A DNA stretch of 64,000 nt from Halorientalis regularis (GTDB lineage: Archaea > Halobacteriota > Halobacteria > Halobacteriales > Haloarculaceae), in the NCBI RefSeq assembly GCF_023698535.1, contig NZ_JALJCL010000003.1:248001-312000 (forward strand). The letters are read 5' to 3'. The position numbers and the translations under genes were made by a program. The notes beneath the pieces are model-generated. The model was not told the DNA's origin, searched no databases, and worked only from the letters and a program-made list of their open reading frames with translations. Positions 8,893 to 17,756 of this stretch are shown one piece after another (position 1 is the first letter of the stretch; the number at the start of each line of letters is the position of its first letter).

Positions 8893-9264
8893 ATGAGTAC
8901 TGAAACCGAGGGCGGCGACGACGACCTCCGAGAGCAGATTTCGAACTTCCTGCGCCGGAACTTCCCGCAGATTCAGATGCACGGCGGGAGCGCGGCTATC
9001 GAGAGCATCGACCGAGAGACCGGCGAGGTCTCGATCCAGCTCGGCGGCGCGTGTTCGGGCTGTGGCATCTCCCCGATGACGATCCAGGCGATCAAGACCC
9101 GCATGACCAAGGAGCTCCCCGAGATCGAGACGGTCCACGCCAACACCGGCGGCGACATGGGGGGCAGCGAGGGCATGGCCGGCGGTTCCACCAGCCCCTC
9201 GTTCCCGGGCCACGAGTCCAGCAGCGGCGACGAGAGCGACGAAGGCCCCGAAGCGCCGTTCTGA
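8893..9264 (+). CDS. NifU C-terminal domain Fe-S scaffold protein
   Basis: A 123-residue protein. Residues about 14-85 are the NifU C-terminal domain (LREQISNFLRRNFPQIQMHGG, then GEVSIQLGGACSGCGISPMT) with the CxxC pair CSGC that bridges a 4Fe-4S cluster, followed by the usual TIQAIKTRM helix. The last 40 residues are a low-complexity Gly/Ser/Glu tail seen in haloarchaeal members. Predicted role: scaffold or carrier for Fe-S cluster assembly in the cytoplasm. It stands alone after the copy 1 palindromic element, without other suf genes. Confidence 0.92.
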   Translation: MSTETEGGDDDLREQISNFLRRNFPQIQMHGGSAAIESIDRETGEVSIQLGGACSGCGISPMTIQAIKTRMTKELPEIETVHANTGGDMGGSEGMAGGSTSPSFPGHESSSGDESDEGPEAPF

Positions 9265-9476
9265 GTCGGGTTCCGCGTTTTTTCTCAGGTCCGCGAGCGA
9301 CAGCGCCGGGCGGCGACGGTGAAGCGATCATGGGCCAGCAGGACGGCCAGGTCACACTCCCGCGCGACGCGGGGAAACCAGGGGGCCGACGGGCGCAGGC
9401 GAGACGGCCCCGGCCAGTGTACGTGGGATCGAACCGTTCCGGCGGGTATTAGTCCCGTCGGCCCGGCAGGTCCGAC

Positions 9477-10013
9477 ATGGCCAATCAGGAGCTCATCGAC
9501 GCGCTCAGGGACGCCGACGCCGTGAAGTTCGGCGAGTTCGAGCTGTCCCACGGCGGCACCTCCAGCTACTACGTCGACAAGTACGTCTTCGAGACCGACC
9601 CCCGGTGTCTGGAGCTGATCGCCCAGGCCTTCGCCGACCGCGTGGGCCAGTCCAAACTCGCCGGCGTGGCGCTGGGGGCGGTCCCACTCGTGGCCGTCAC
9701 GAGCGTCGAGACCGGCCACCCCTACGTCATCGCGCGCAAGCAGGCCAAGGAGTACGGCACCGGCAACCGCATCGAGGGTGAACTCACCGAGGGCGAGGAA
9801 GTCGTCGTCCTCGAAGACATCGCGACGACCGGCCAGAGCGCCGTCGACGCCGTCGAAGCGCTCCGGGAGGCGGGCGCAGCCGTGGATCGCGTCCTCGTCG
9901 TCGTCGACCGGCAGGAAGGGGCGACCGAGCACCTGGCAGACCACGACATCGAACTGGAGTCGCTGTTGACCGCCGAGGACCTGCTCGAGGACGCCGAGGG
10001 AATCGACGGCTGA
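9477..10013 (+). CDS. pyrE: Orotate phosphoribosyltransferase
   Basis: A 178-residue PyrE, converting orotate and PRPP to orotidine monophosphate in pyrimidine synthesis. It has the family start [20 protein letters not shown], the SGxxS-like [12 protein letters not shown] segment, the [15 protein letters not shown] loop, and the PRPP-binding motif [14 protein letters not shown] with the acidic pair ED. Length is normal. A 49-codon membrane-protein ORF starts 7 bases after its stop with a purine-rich stretch between, so the two are probably cotranscribed. The 212 bases upstream (9265-9476) hold no feature I can support. Confidence 0.95.
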   Translation: MANQELIDALRDADAVKFGEFELSHGGTSSYYVDKYVFETDPRCLELIAQAFADRVGQSKLAGVALGAVPLVAVTSVETGHPYVIARKQAKEYGTGNRIEGELTEGEEVVVLEDIATTGQSAVDAVEALREAGAAVDRVLVVVDRQEGATEHLADHDIELESLLTAEDLLEDAEGIDG

Positions 10014-10020
10014 AGGGAGT

Positions 10021-10170
10021 ATGCGCGAGGAACCCCCGGGCCCGGAGAACGCCGATGGCTTCTTCGACCGCTTCGTCCACCCGTGGCTGGCGCGAGCGGC
10101 GTCGCTCGGCGTCTGTACGCTCGTCCTCGCGGGGTTTTTCGTTCGCAGGGAGTGGCGAGCGCGGGGGTGA
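10021..10170 (+). CDS. Small single-helix membrane protein coupled to pyrE
   Basis: A 49-residue ORF starting MREEPPGPENADGFFDRFV, with one hydrophobic helix (ARAASLGVCTLVLAGFFV, about residues 28-44) and a basic C-terminal tail (RREWRARG), which suggests that the C terminus faces the cytoplasm. The ATG is 7 bases after the pyrE stop, with the purine-rich agggagt just before it as a plausible Shine-Dalgarno. It reads as a genuine small gene, but the family is unknown to me. Confidence 0.6.
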   Translation: MREEPPGPENADGFFDRFVHPWLARAASLGVCTLVLAGFFVRREWRARG

Positions 10171-10186
10171 GTCGGGACCGCCGGCC

Positions 10187-10363
10187 TCACTCGGTGGGTT
10201 CCAGAAAGATCGTCCCGCCACCGACCAGGAGGCCGGTGATGCCAGCCACCAGCGACCACTGGCCGAGCGAGCCTTCGAGCGCGGCCGCGAGCAAGACGAG
10301 GCCGACCAGTTTGCTCACGCGGTCGAGCCAGCGGAGGCCACGCGGCGAGAGTGGGACTTGCAT
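10187..10363 (-). CDS. Small membrane protein, function unknown
   Basis: A 58-residue minus-strand ORF: MQVPLSPRGLRWLDRVSKL, then two hydrophobic stretches (LVGLVLLAAALEG and WSLVAGITGLLVGGGTIFL) and the end EPTE. It is convergent with the small membrane protein gene ending at 10170 and is divergently transcribed from the one starting at 10423. Codon use and hydrophobic pattern look coding, though no family is recognised. Confidence 0.55.
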   Translation of the reverse strand: MQVPLSPRGLRWLDRVSKLVGLVLLAAALEGSLGQWSLVAGITGLLVGGGTIFLEPTE

Positions 10364-10422
10364 CTACCCGGAGACTCGACAGCGGGCGGTCTTCAACGTA
10401 CTGAAGCGGACGTGGGTTCCCG

Positions 10423-10629
10423 GTGGCGTCGCGGGGCCGGGTGGTCAGGCCCGGGACCGTCCGGACGACGGTTTCGCGAACGCTGGCACGCTTCCCAGAG
10501 CCAGTCCCGCTCCCCTGGCAGTTCTGGGCCGGTGCCGGCGTGTTCGGCTCCGTCTTCGCGTATCTGCTCTCGAAGTACGACCGCGATTCCGGCCGCTACA
10601 GCGCCGAGAGCGCCGACAACCAGGTCTAG
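10423..10629 (+). CDS. Small membrane protein, function unknown
   Basis: A 68-residue ORF from GTG 10423; an in-frame stop at 10402 limits the start. It has a basic N-terminal third with many Arg and Thr residues, one hydrophobic helix (PWQFWAGAGVFGSVFAYLL, about residues 32-51) and a charged tail KYDRDSGRYSAESADNQV. The sense of the helix and tail is convincing. The first 20 residues are less so, and a later GTG could be the start. No function is known. Confidence 0.5.
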   Translation: MASRGRVVRPGTVRTTVSRTLARFPEPVPLPWQFWAGAGVFGSVFAYLLSKYDRDSGRYSAESADNQV

Positions 10630-10781
10630 GCCCCCGTGCGTCGACGGCCACCGTGATCGCAGTGTCGCCGTTTCTCTCGTGGTCGGTGGGCGGTTTTGAA
10701 GCGAGGATCACGGCCGACAGGCCTGTGCGCGGCCCGCACAGCACCGTTGGGTCTTTGTGGCTGTGCGCCCTACGGACGGCG

Positions 10782-11027
10782 ATGGCAAACCTCGAACTCT
10801 ACGAGCTGGAGGGCTGTCCGTACTGTGCGAAGGTCATCGAGAAGCTGGACGAGCTGGGTCTGGACTACGAGTCCCACATGGTCCCGCGGAGTCACGACGA
10901 GCGGACCGAGGTGCAGGAAGTCAGCGGCCAGACCGGCGTTCCCGTGCTGGTCGACCCGGACAACGGCGTCGAGGGGATGCCCGAGTCCGACGACATCGTG
11001 GAGTACCTCGAAGAGACCTACGCCTGA
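10782..11027 (+). CDS. Glutaredoxin-like / GST N-terminal domain protein
   Basis: An 81-residue thioredoxin-fold protein with the active-site motif CPYC (ELEGCPYCAKVIEKL, Cys at residues 12 and 15), the cis-Pro TGVPVLVDPDNG and the end SDDIVEYLEETYA typical of the glutathione-S-transferase N-terminal/glutaredoxin family. Predicted role: cytoplasmic thiol-disulfide exchange, presumably with gamma-glutamylcysteine, the halophile low-molecular-weight thiol. A second protein of this type lies at 20548-20823. No operon partner is evident. Confidence 0.9.
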   Translation: MANLELYELEGCPYCAKVIEKLDELGLDYESHMVPRSHDERTEVQEVSGQTGVPVLVDPDNGVEGMPESDDIVEYLEETYA

Positions 11028-11140
11028 TTCTCCGGCGTCACGGGCAGGTCGCCTGCGCGCCCGTGGCGCCAGGCGGCCGACGCCGGTCGCGGCGGCGTTT
11101 CGCGGTCCGTGCGCCCGGTAGCGACCACGGGCGAACCCGA

Positions 11141-11150
11141 TACTATATAC
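11141..11150 (+). promoter_or_regulatory. TATA box of a leaderless gene
   Basis: The sequence tactatatac is centred about 26 bases before the ATG at 11172. This is the standard archaeal TATA-to-start distance, so the transcript should begin at or next to the A of the ATG without a leader. Confidence 0.7.
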
Positions 11151-11171
11151 CCTGACAGGACAATCAAGGAT

Positions 11172-11660
11172 ATGGTCGCGGACGGTGCGCACATCCTGCT
11201 CAGCATGGCGCTGGTCTATCTACTGTTGCGCGAGCGCCGGCCGGAGCCATACTTCGTCGCTGTTCTCGCGGCGTCGATACCGGACGCGGACAAATTCGTC
11301 TTCACCCCGCTGGTCAGACTCGGGTACCTCGATGGCGTCGTCTGGTTCCACCGGGGCGTGATGCACTCCCTGCTGTTCGGTGCGATTCTCGTCGCCGTCC
11401 TCTCACTGTTTGGCTCCCGGCGGGCGGCGATCATCGGCGTCGTCTCACACCTCTGTCTGGACTTTCTGACCGGCGGCGTCCGATTGCTGGTGCCGCTGGA
11501 CAACGGCCTGTACGGGCTGGAGATCGGCTGGCTCCTGACCAACGTCGCGGCGATGGTCGTCGCCGCCACCATCCTGTTCGCCGGGCTCGTCGACCGGCGG
11601 TATCGGTCGCGGATCCGGTCGGCCCTGGCGCGGTTGGCTCTCCGCGAGCAACGCGAGTAG
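11172..11660 (+). CDS. Membrane-bound metal-dependent hydrolase (YdjM/DUF457 family)
   Basis: A 162-residue membrane protein with four hydrophobic segments. It carries the family's metal-ligand pattern: HILLS near the start, SIPDADKF, the strongly conserved WFHRGVMHS, and SHLCLDFLTGG. This His/Asp set defines the YdjM/LexA-regulated, membrane-bound hydrolase family, whose substrate is unknown. The ATG at 11172 is preferred over 11109 because a TATA box sits 26 bases before it. Confidence 0.85.
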   Translation: MVADGAHILLSMALVYLLLRERRPEPYFVAVLAASIPDADKFVFTPLVRLGYLDGVVWFHRGVMHSLLFGAILVAVLSLFGSRRAAIIGVVSHLCLDFLTGGVRLLVPLDNGLYGLEIGWLLTNVAAMVVAATILFAGLVDRRYRSRIRSALARLALREQRE

Positions 11661-11681
11661 CAGAACCAGACGCGGCCGCCG

Positions 11682-12644
11682 TCAGGCCGGCGTCTCGTCG
11701 GCCCGTTCCTTGATCAGGTCCTTGAGGTCTTCCACGTCGCGGATGTTCTCGATCTCTTCGCGCTCGATGAGAGCGGTGCCGTCGACCGATTCTTGCCGGG
11801 CGCGGTCGACGACGTAGATCGAGGTGGTCCGGGTGACCCGGCCGACCGAGGACATGATCCGGGCGCGTTTCTCGGCAGTCTCGGTGAACTCCGAGTGGCC
11901 GGTGAGCATACGCGACTCGCGGCGCTCGTCCTCGCTGATCGTCTTGAACGGCGCGCGGTCAGTCGGGTGCACGTCGAAGCCGACGCGGGTGAGGACGGCG
12001 ACGACGGGCTCGTCGTCGGGGTCGACCTCGGGGTCCTCGGGCATCGGCTCGTCCTCGCGGACCTCGTCGGCCCCGTCGATCACGTCGACGGGCGAGGTGA
12101 GTGGGGCCTCGAACAGCTCTTCGAGCTGGGTCGCCACGTCGACGGAGGCGTCCATGCCGTCCTCGTACTTGGATACTGTGCGGCGGGAGACGCCGAGTTC
12201 CTGGGCGAGACGGCCCAGCGACCAGTCCCGGTCCTCGCGGACGTCGGCCAGCACCTCGCTGTCGATGTTGACGTAGAGGCCACCGGGCGCGGCGTAGATC
12301 AGCGGCGGTACCTCCTCGACGAACAGGTCCATCGCGGTGTCGGGGGAGAGGACCGGAACGCCGTGGCGGAAGTAGACGACACCGGGCTTGAGCTCCTCGT
12401 CGCGAGTCCGCAACCCGATGACGACGGGCGTCGCTCGCAGGTACTCGCCGAGGCGGCGCATCTCCGCGCCGGTCTTGGCGTCGAAAGCGTCGATGTTGCC
12501 GAGAATCTTCACCAGTACCGTGTCTTCACCGCGGCGGGCCGCGACGTCGAAGCTCTTGGGCCGGATCGCACACCGGTCGCTCACGAGAAATCCCGCGTCC
12601 CGCAACATCGCGGTGACGTTACCGACCAGTGCGGATCGTGACAT
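11682..12644 (-). CDS. COG1395-type HTH transcriptional regulator
   Basis: A 320-residue archaeal protein. The N-terminal 120 residues are a Mrr/Holliday-nuclease-like alpha/beta domain ([21 protein letters not shown], then [21 protein letters not shown]). A cro/C1-type HTH follows ([23 protein letters not shown]), then a long C-terminal domain including [13 protein letters not shown]. It matches the archaeal COG1395 family of putative HTH regulators, widespread in Euryarchaeota and of unknown regulon. ATG 12644 is chosen over the GTG at 12653. It is divergent from tiaS, 147 bases away. Confidence 0.9.
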   Translation of the reverse strand: MSRSALVGNVTAMLRDAGFLVSDRCAIRPKSFDVAARRGEDTVLVKILGNIDAFDAKTGAEMRRLGEYLRATPVVIGLRTRDEELKPGVVYFRHGVPVLSPDTAMDLFVEEVPPLIYAAPGGLYVNIDSEVLADVREDRDWSLGRLAQELGVSRRTVSKYEDGMDASVDVATQLEELFEAPLTSPVDVIDGADEVREDEPMPEDPEVDPDDEPVVAVLTRVGFDVHPTDRAPFKTISEDERRESRMLTGHSEFTETAEKRARIMSSVGRVTRTTSIYVVDRARQESVDGTALIEREEIENIRDVEDLKDLIKERADETPA

Positions 12645-12790
12645 CAGGGACACTTTAGTAATCCCTCACATAAAAACGTTTGTGACGGCGGGACACGCCC
12701 CGTCCGGTGGTTTTCGAAGTCCATCGGCGATAGATTGATATACTAAGATTTGGCGAAACGCGTTACTCCGCCGACCCGGAAGGGGCGGTC

Positions 12791-14098
12791 GTGACCATCG
12801 TCGGGCTGGACGACACCGATTCCCGGACGCGAGGGATGTGTACGACCTACGCCGCCGCCGTGCTGGCCGAGCGGGTCCGTCGCGCGGGCGGGCACGTGGA
12901 GCGTCTGCTCCTGGTCCGGCTGAATCCGGCCGTCGAGTACAAGACACGGGGCAACGCCGCGCTGGCGGTCCACTGTGACCTCGGCGTCGACGAGGCCTTC
13001 GAACTGGCGACGGCCCTGGTCGAGGAAACCGCCGAGACCGGCGACGACCGGACCAATCCGGGCGTGGTCGCCGTCACCGACGACCTCGGCGCGAAGTCGG
13101 ACTGGCTTCGGACCCTGCCCCGGCGAGCGATCCGGGAGATTCTCGATCCGGAGACCGACGTGCGCGAACCCCTCGAATCGGGTGGGTACCGCCACCGGGG
13201 CTGGGGGAACGGCCGCGGCCTCGTCGGTGCGAGCGCGGCCGCCGGCGCGTGGGCCGGGCTGGGCGATAGAGGCCCCGTGGCCCAGCCCGCGGACTGGACC
13301 TACGAGTGCCTGACCTACCGCGAGCGCGACCGCTGGGGGAGCGAGCGCGACGTGGAGCCAGAATCGGTCTTTTCGGTGGCCGAGGAGTTCTACCCCGACA
13401 TCTGGGACACGGTCGACCGCGGCGAGGGCGAGGCGGTCTGTGTCCCGAACACGCCAGGCCCGGTGCTGTACGGCATCCGCGGTGACGACCGCGAGCGCGT
13501 CGAGGCGGCCGCCGAGGCCATCGAGAGCGAACCCGTCGCCCGCCGGGCGACGTTCGTCACGAATCAGGGGACCGACCAGCACCTGCAAACTGTCGGGCCG
13601 GGCGAGATCACCGAGGATCGGGCCGTCCGCGTCACCGGCGAGGTGGTCGAGGGTCCCGAAACCCGGGAGGGCGGGCACGTCTTCTTCGCGCTCGGGTTCC
13701 CGAATTCCGCGGTCGCTCCCCTCCAGTGTGCGGCGTTCGAGCCGACCAAGCGATTCCGTGACCGCGTGCGCGCGCTCCGGGTCGGCGACCGCGTGACCGT
13801 CTGTGGGGAGGTCAGCGATGAAACCTGCAAACTGGAGAAGTTCGCGGTTCGGGGCCTCGAGACCACGGAACTCGTCACGCCGGACTGCCCCGAGTGCGGG
13901 CGGTCGATGGAGAGCGCGGGCGCGAACGCGGGGTATCGCTGTCGGGACTGCGGGACCGGGGCAGAGGGGAAGGTCGAGCGCACGGTCGAGCGCGACCTCG
14001 AAGTGGGCTGGTACGAAGTCCCGCCGTGTGCGCGACGGCACATTGCGAAGCCGCTGGTGAGAGGTGGGTTCGATGGGCCGACCCATCCCGAGCGATGA
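12791..14098 (+). CDS. tiaS: tRNA(Ile2) 2-agmatinylcytidine synthetase
   Basis: A 435-residue enzyme that uses ATP and agmatine to modify C34 of the AUA-decoding tRNA-Ile, an essential archaeal step. It has the N-terminal family signature VGLDDTDSRTRGMCTTY with the catalytic DDTD, GGHVERLLLVRLNPAVEYKTRGN, and the GYRHRGWGNGRGLVGA segment. It then carries an OB-fold domain (VRVTGEVVEGPETREGGHVFF) and a C-terminal zinc ribbon (CPECGRSM with RCRDCGTGA). The start is GTG. Length is normal. No partner genes are needed. Confidence 0.95.
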   Translation: MTIVGLDDTDSRTRGMCTTYAAAVLAERVRRAGGHVERLLLVRLNPAVEYKTRGNAALAVHCDLGVDEAFELATALVEETAETGDDRTNPGVVAVTDDLGAKSDWLRTLPRRAIREILDPETDVREPLESGGYRHRGWGNGRGLVGASAAAGAWAGLGDRGPVAQPADWTYECLTYRERDRWGSERDVEPESVFSVAEEFYPDIWDTVDRGEGEAVCVPNTPGPVLYGIRGDDRERVEAAAEAIESEPVARRATFVTNQGTDQHLQTVGPGEITEDRAVRVTGEVVEGPETREGGHVFFALGFPNSAVAPLQCAAFEPTKRFRDRVRALRVGDRVTVCGEVSDETCKLEKFAVRGLETTELVTPDCPECGRSMESAGANAGYRCRDCGTGAEGKVERTVERDLEVGWYEVPPCARRHIAKPLVRGGFDGPTHPER

Positions 14099-14104
14099 GA
14101 GCGG

Positions 14105-14590
14105 TCAGTCCTCGGCAGGGGGTCGGTCCGCGGTTCGCCGTCGGTACGCATCGAACGCGACGAGAATGATCCCGGCCACGACGAATGCGGCCCCCGCCAT
14201 CCCCAGCGGAAGCAAGACGAACATCGCAGGGAACCAGAGGAGCCCCATCCCGGGCCCTTCCCGGTGCGTCGTGATCTCGTAGGCACGGCCGTCGCGCTGG
14301 ATCACGTACCGGCCAACGCCATCATCGATATACATGAACTCGGGTGCAGTCTCGGACTCGTCTTCGACGACGTACTCGCCGCGTTCGATGGTTCGGTCGA
14401 CGGCCGTCTGCCCGCGTTCCGAGAGGTTCGCGTACTGGAGATGTCCCTCCGTCGAGGCGTCGAACACCGCGGCGTCGTTCTGGAGGTCGTGGACGTACTC
14501 GGAATCGAAGACGACGAAGCCGCCGCCGGCCGCGCCGACGAGCATGACAGCGCCGATGGCCAGTACTGCCATCCCCCGATCCCAGTCCAT
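14105..14590 (-). CDS. Membrane protein with extracytoplasmic domain
   Basis: A 161-residue protein: an N-terminal helix (MAVLAIGAVMLVGAAGGGFVVF, residues 6-27), an 80-residue acidic domain (SEYVHDLQNDAAVFDASTEG to GRYVIQRDGRAYEITTHREG), then two hydrophobic stretches near residues 112-145 and a basic tail. The frame is open upstream to 14776, but that part crosses the palindromic element copy 2, so ATG 14590 is used. I recognise no family. It is convergent with tiaS at 6 bases. Confidence 0.65.
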   Translation of the reverse strand: MDWDRGMAVLAIGAVMLVGAAGGGFVVFDSEYVHDLQNDAAVFDASTEGHLQYANLSERGQTAVDRTIERGEYVVEDESETAPEFMYIDDGVGRYVIQRDGRAYEITTHREGPGMGLLWFPAMFVLLPLGMAGAAFVVAGIILVAFDAYRRRTADRPPAED

Positions 14591-14678
14591 GCGGGTGCTG
14601 TAGCTGTCAGCGGTACGTACTTTCTGCGGCGGTGCGGGGCGGTTGCGGTCGCGGGGCGGTTGCGGTCGGCACCAGCAT

Positions 14679-14795
14679 CCGGCGCGCGGAGCGCGCCGGT
14701 TCCCGGGATTCGCGCCGCTGGCGCGAATCCCGTGTTTTTCCCCAAGTTTTTGCGATGGGGGGTGCGCCACGCGCACCCCCCGACGTAAAAAGTGG
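14679..14795 (+). repeat. Palindromic double-T-tract intergenic element, copy 2
   Basis: Three perfect hairpins in a row: a 9-bp stem (14679-14687 with 14691-14699), a 12-bp stem (14704-14715 with 14721-14732), then T tracts at 14735-14739 and 14747-14751 separated by seven bases. TGCGA follows, then a 10-bp stem (14757-14766 with 14772-14781) and gacgtaaaaag. The order of parts is the same as in copies 1 (8757) and 3 (18894), while the stem sequences differ and stay self-complementary. Confidence 0.75.
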
Positions 14796-14800
14796 GGGAC

Positions 14801-15757
14801 TTAGTAGGAATCCACGTCCGTCCCCACCGAGCAGACGTACTCGCCGGTGGCGGCCTGCGGGAGGCGGCGGGTGCGCCAGAACACGCCCTGGGAGTCGGCG
14901 GTGACTTCGGCCTTGGACTGGCCGAACACGTCGGTGACCTCGAAGAGGGTGTCGTTGCGGGCGACGCGGTCGCCGAGGTCCTTGTGGAAGGTGACGAGGC
15001 CGCCAGCGGGCGCGCCGTACTGCTCGAAGCCGGTGGCCCGAGTCTGGGGTTCGGGGACGTGGGTCTCGTCGGTGAAGCCGTAGTACGCCAGTACGTTCTG
15101 GACGCCCCGGACGCCGACTTCGATGGAGTGGTCGTCCCAGCCGACACAGCCCCCCAGTTCGGGGTCGATAGTGGGGACGCCGTCGTCGGGACCGGCGCGG
15201 GCGAGCTGGCCGTCGGGGCCTTTCTGATCGAGGATGTAGCCACAGCCGAAGACCTTCGCGAGTTCGAGGCACTCGTCGTGGAGGCGGTGGCGCGGGCCAC
15301 AGCGGACGCGACACTCCTCGATCATCCGGGAGGTCGAGCCCTGGTGGAGGTCGAGAATGAGGTCGGCACGGGTGGCGGCCTCGAAGGTGGCGGCGGCGAT
15401 GCGCTCGCTCGAGGTGCCGCGTTCGTCGCCGGGGTAGGTCCGGTTCATCTTCGTGTCGTCGACCGGGTTGCGGTGTTCGGCGACCTGGAAGGCGTGGTAG
15501 TTGACGATGCCGACGATGAGGATGGTGCCGGCGATCTCGTCGGGGTCGAGTCGGGGGACGAGTCGCTGGATCACGCCGACGCCGTTGAGTTCGTCGCCGT
15601 CGCTGGCGGCCTGCACGTAGAGGGTCTTCCCGCTGTCGGCACCGTTGACGACCGCGACCGGCAGTCCGACCTCGGTGCCGTCACGGGTCTCGCCGACGAA
15701 TAGGCGCCCGGTATCGATCTCGCCGGGGGCCGCAGTCGCCGTGCCGAGGCTGGTCAT
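14801..15757 (-). CDS. Succinylglutamate desuccinylase/aspartoacylase family (M14-like) protein
   Basis: A 318-residue zinc carboxypeptidase-fold protein. The metal site is seen in the expected order: ASDGDELNG (degenerate HxxE position), then PVDDTKMNRTYPGD and LILDLHQGST with the third ligand His. The C terminus (VTFHKDLGDRVARNDTLFEV) is the usual barrel domain. The family removes acyl groups from amino acids; the first His of the usual HGDE is replaced (SDGDE), so specificity or activity may differ. ATG 15757 is chosen over an earlier in-frame ATG nine bases upstream (15766). It is divergent from a small membrane gene. Confidence 0.85.
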   Translation of the reverse strand: MTSLGTATAAPGEIDTGRLFVGETRDGTEVGLPVAVVNGADSGKTLYVQAASDGDELNGVGVIQRLVPRLDPDEIAGTILIVGIVNYHAFQVAEHRNPVDDTKMNRTYPGDERGTSSERIAAATFEAATRADLILDLHQGSTSRMIEECRVRCGPRHRLHDECLELAKVFGCGYILDQKGPDGQLARAGPDDGVPTIDPELGGCVGWDDHSIEVGVRGVQNVLAYYGFTDETHVPEPQTRATGFEQYGAPAGGLVTFHKDLGDRVARNDTLFEVTDVFGQSKAEVTADSQGVFWRTRRLPQAATGEYVCSVGTDVDSY

Positions 15758-15867
15758 TATCACCACAGCGCGGTTGCACGGTCTTAGGAGATTCGATATG
15801 CTCCACGCCCTGCCGGAATCCGGACGAAGACCGACGCGATTTTGCCCGGGGAGTCGCTAGCGAGAGT

Positions 15868-16248
15868 GTGACAGACGACGCTGACGCACCCGCGAGTCCG
15901 GACGGCGGTCCCGCGAGTAGCGCGAACGGGGCCGCGTCGGAGGCCGGCCCCGAGGCGGGCACGACGGCAGACGCCGAGGCCGGGTGGGAGGACACCCGCC
16001 CCGACCGCCCGGGCGGGAAGGCAGCGATGATCGAAGCGCTGAACGTCCGGGACAACGCCTTCCGCGGGTTCATCTTCGGCTTCGTGTTCACGACCGCGGT
16101 GTTCACGTTCTTCGTCGTCGTGCCCGGTGTGAGTCGGTCGCCACTGTACTACGTGGCCCTGGCGTTCGTCCTCGCGACGGGGCTGGGCGCGCTGGTGACG
16201 GCGGCGCTGGTGCTGCGCGAGGCGTATCGACTCTCGAAGACGCTCTAG
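15868..16248 (+). CDS. Small two-helix membrane protein with acidic N-terminal tail
   Basis: A 126-residue protein starting at GTG. The first 55 residues are a disordered Ala/Gly/Asp-rich tail, followed by LNVRDNAFRGFIFGFVFTTAVF and a second helix (YYVALAFVLATGLGALVTAALVL) and a short amphipathic end. It resembles small conserved haloarchaeal two-TM proteins without known function. The stop overlaps by 4 bases the stop region of the convergent PhoU/TrkA_C gene. Confidence 0.7.
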   Translation: MTDDADAPASPDGGPASSANGAASEAGPEAGTTADAEAGWEDTRPDRPGGKAAMIEALNVRDNAFRGFIFGFVFTTAVFTFFVVVPGVSRSPLYYVALAFVLATGLGALVTAALVLREAYRLSKTL

Positions 16249-17477
16249 CCGTCTTCAGGTTCGTCGCCGGCCAGATCGGCCAGCCGGTCGGCCCCCGAAC
16301 GGGTACCCTTCGCGATCAACACGTCGCCGGGATGGAGTTCGGTCTCCGGGCCGGGCGAGATGACCCAGCTTCCGCCCTCGCGGCCGGTGCGTTCGCTCTC
16401 GGTGCGCCCGCGTCGGACGGCGATGACGCGCATCCCGGTCTCGGTCTTGACCATCTTCTCCCCGAGCGTGACGCCCGCGAGGTCGCTGTCGGGGGCGACG
16501 GTCAGCCGGACGATCACCTCGTCGGATTCTCTGACTGCTTCGGCGACGACGGGGTGGGTGCCCAGCCCCCGCAACACGCCCTCGCTGATCTCCAGGGCGG
16601 CGTCGCTGATGACCTCGGTCGCGCTGGCGAGCTGGACGAGTCCCCGGAGATTCACGGGGTCGTCGACGCGGCCGGCGGCCTGAAGGGTCCAGGCCTCGAA
16701 GCGGGACTGGAGGGCGTCGACCTCGGCTTCCAGTTCCAGCACTTCCTCGGCAACGGCGTCCGAATCGAACAGCACCGCGCCGTAGGCCAGATCGACGGCG
16801 AGTTCGCTCATGTTTTTCATGTGGACGATGGAGTCCACGGCGCGTTCGAGGTCGTCGATCCCCGGTTCGGGGGGTTCGGGCGGGACGTACGCCTGGCCGG
16901 TAGCGTCCTCGTAGACGCCGGCGATGCCCTCCTCCGAGCCCCGGAAGATGACCACGTCGTCGGGTCGGAGCGTGGTCTCCGGCCCGGGATTGAACAGCCA
17001 CTCGCCCTCGCGGCGGATGGCGATGGCGCGGACGCCGGTCTCGGTTTCGAGGTTGATAGTTTCGAGCGTGCGGTCGGCGAAGGGCGAATCCGGGACGACG
17101 ACGGCGCGCACGACCGTCTCGACGGCCTCGGGGAGGGTGGCCCGCATGGCGTCGGGGAGGCCGATGTCCTCCAGCACGACCTTGGCGATGTCGCCGGCGG
17201 CGTCGGAGACTTTCTCGGCGGCCCCGACGACCCCGAGGACGGGGGCGAGCGCCTCGGCGTCCGCGGGATTACGGGCGGCCATGAGCAGGCCCATCCGGGC
17301 GCGCAACTGGAGCACGTCCATCTTGGCTTCCAGTTCCAGCACCTCCTCGGCCACCTCGTCGGAGCCGAGCAGGACCGCCGAGTACGAGAGGTCGATCAGC
17401 AGTTCCGCGGTGTCTTTCATCTCGGCCAGCAGTTCCTTGACGCTGACCGGCTCGTACTCGACGTCGTCGACTGCCAT
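16245..17477 (-). CDS. Double PhoU-TrkA_C protein, K+ channel regulator type
   Basis: A 410-residue cytoplasmic protein made of two tandem modules. Residues about 10-110 and 215-310 are PhoU-like helical bundles with near-identical cores (LLIDLSYSAVLLGSDEVAEEV against LAVDLAYGAVLFDSDAVAEEV). Residues about 120-195 and 320-400 are TrkA_C (RCK_C) domains (TGVRAIAIRREGEW and TGMRVIAVRRGRTE). Such proteins are thought to gate or regulate potassium channels and transporters; no channel gene is adjacent here. The internal duplication is clear by eye. Confidence 0.9.
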   Translation of the reverse strand: MAVDDVEYEPVSVKELLAEMKDTAELLIDLSYSAVLLGSDEVAEEVLELEAKMDVLQLRARMGLLMAARNPADAEALAPVLGVVGAAEKVSDAAGDIAKVVLEDIGLPDAMRATLPEAVETVVRAVVVPDSPFADRTLETINLETETGVRAIAIRREGEWLFNPGPETTLRPDDVVIFRGSEEGIAGVYEDATGQAYVPPEPPEPGIDDLERAVDSIVHMKNMSELAVDLAYGAVLFDSDAVAEEVLELEAEVDALQSRFEAWTLQAAGRVDDPVNLRGLVQLASATEVISDAALEISEGVLRGLGTHPVVAEAVRESDEVIVRLTVAPDSDLAGVTLGEKMVKTETGMRVIAVRRGRTESERTGREGGSWVISPGPETELHPGDVLIAKGTRSGADRLADLAGDEPEDG

Positions 17478-17756
17478 ACCCGAGGCTCCTCGTCGCCGAG
17501 GGAAAAGCGTTGCCCGGCGACAGCCACCGCCAGTTCGGTGTCAAATCCCCAACCGGTCCGGGCGGCGCGCGGGCTCAGAGGGGCGGGCCGTCCCGCGCCA
17601 GCTACAGTCCAATCACCCAACATTATCGCCACAAGGTGGATAGTTTTAACATTTTAGCGTGTATTTTATTCGCCCGTCCAGTCCATCCCCGGCGGGCGGA
17701 TTGCATGTCCCGGCCAAAAGATAATGCTTTTCCCGGCAGGTAGAGAACCGGGGGGT

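Noticed and set aside
9285-9476. A minus-strand small gene between nifU-like and pyrE
   Set aside because: The frame is open but Arg/Pro-rich with no sensible start, like other shadow frames.
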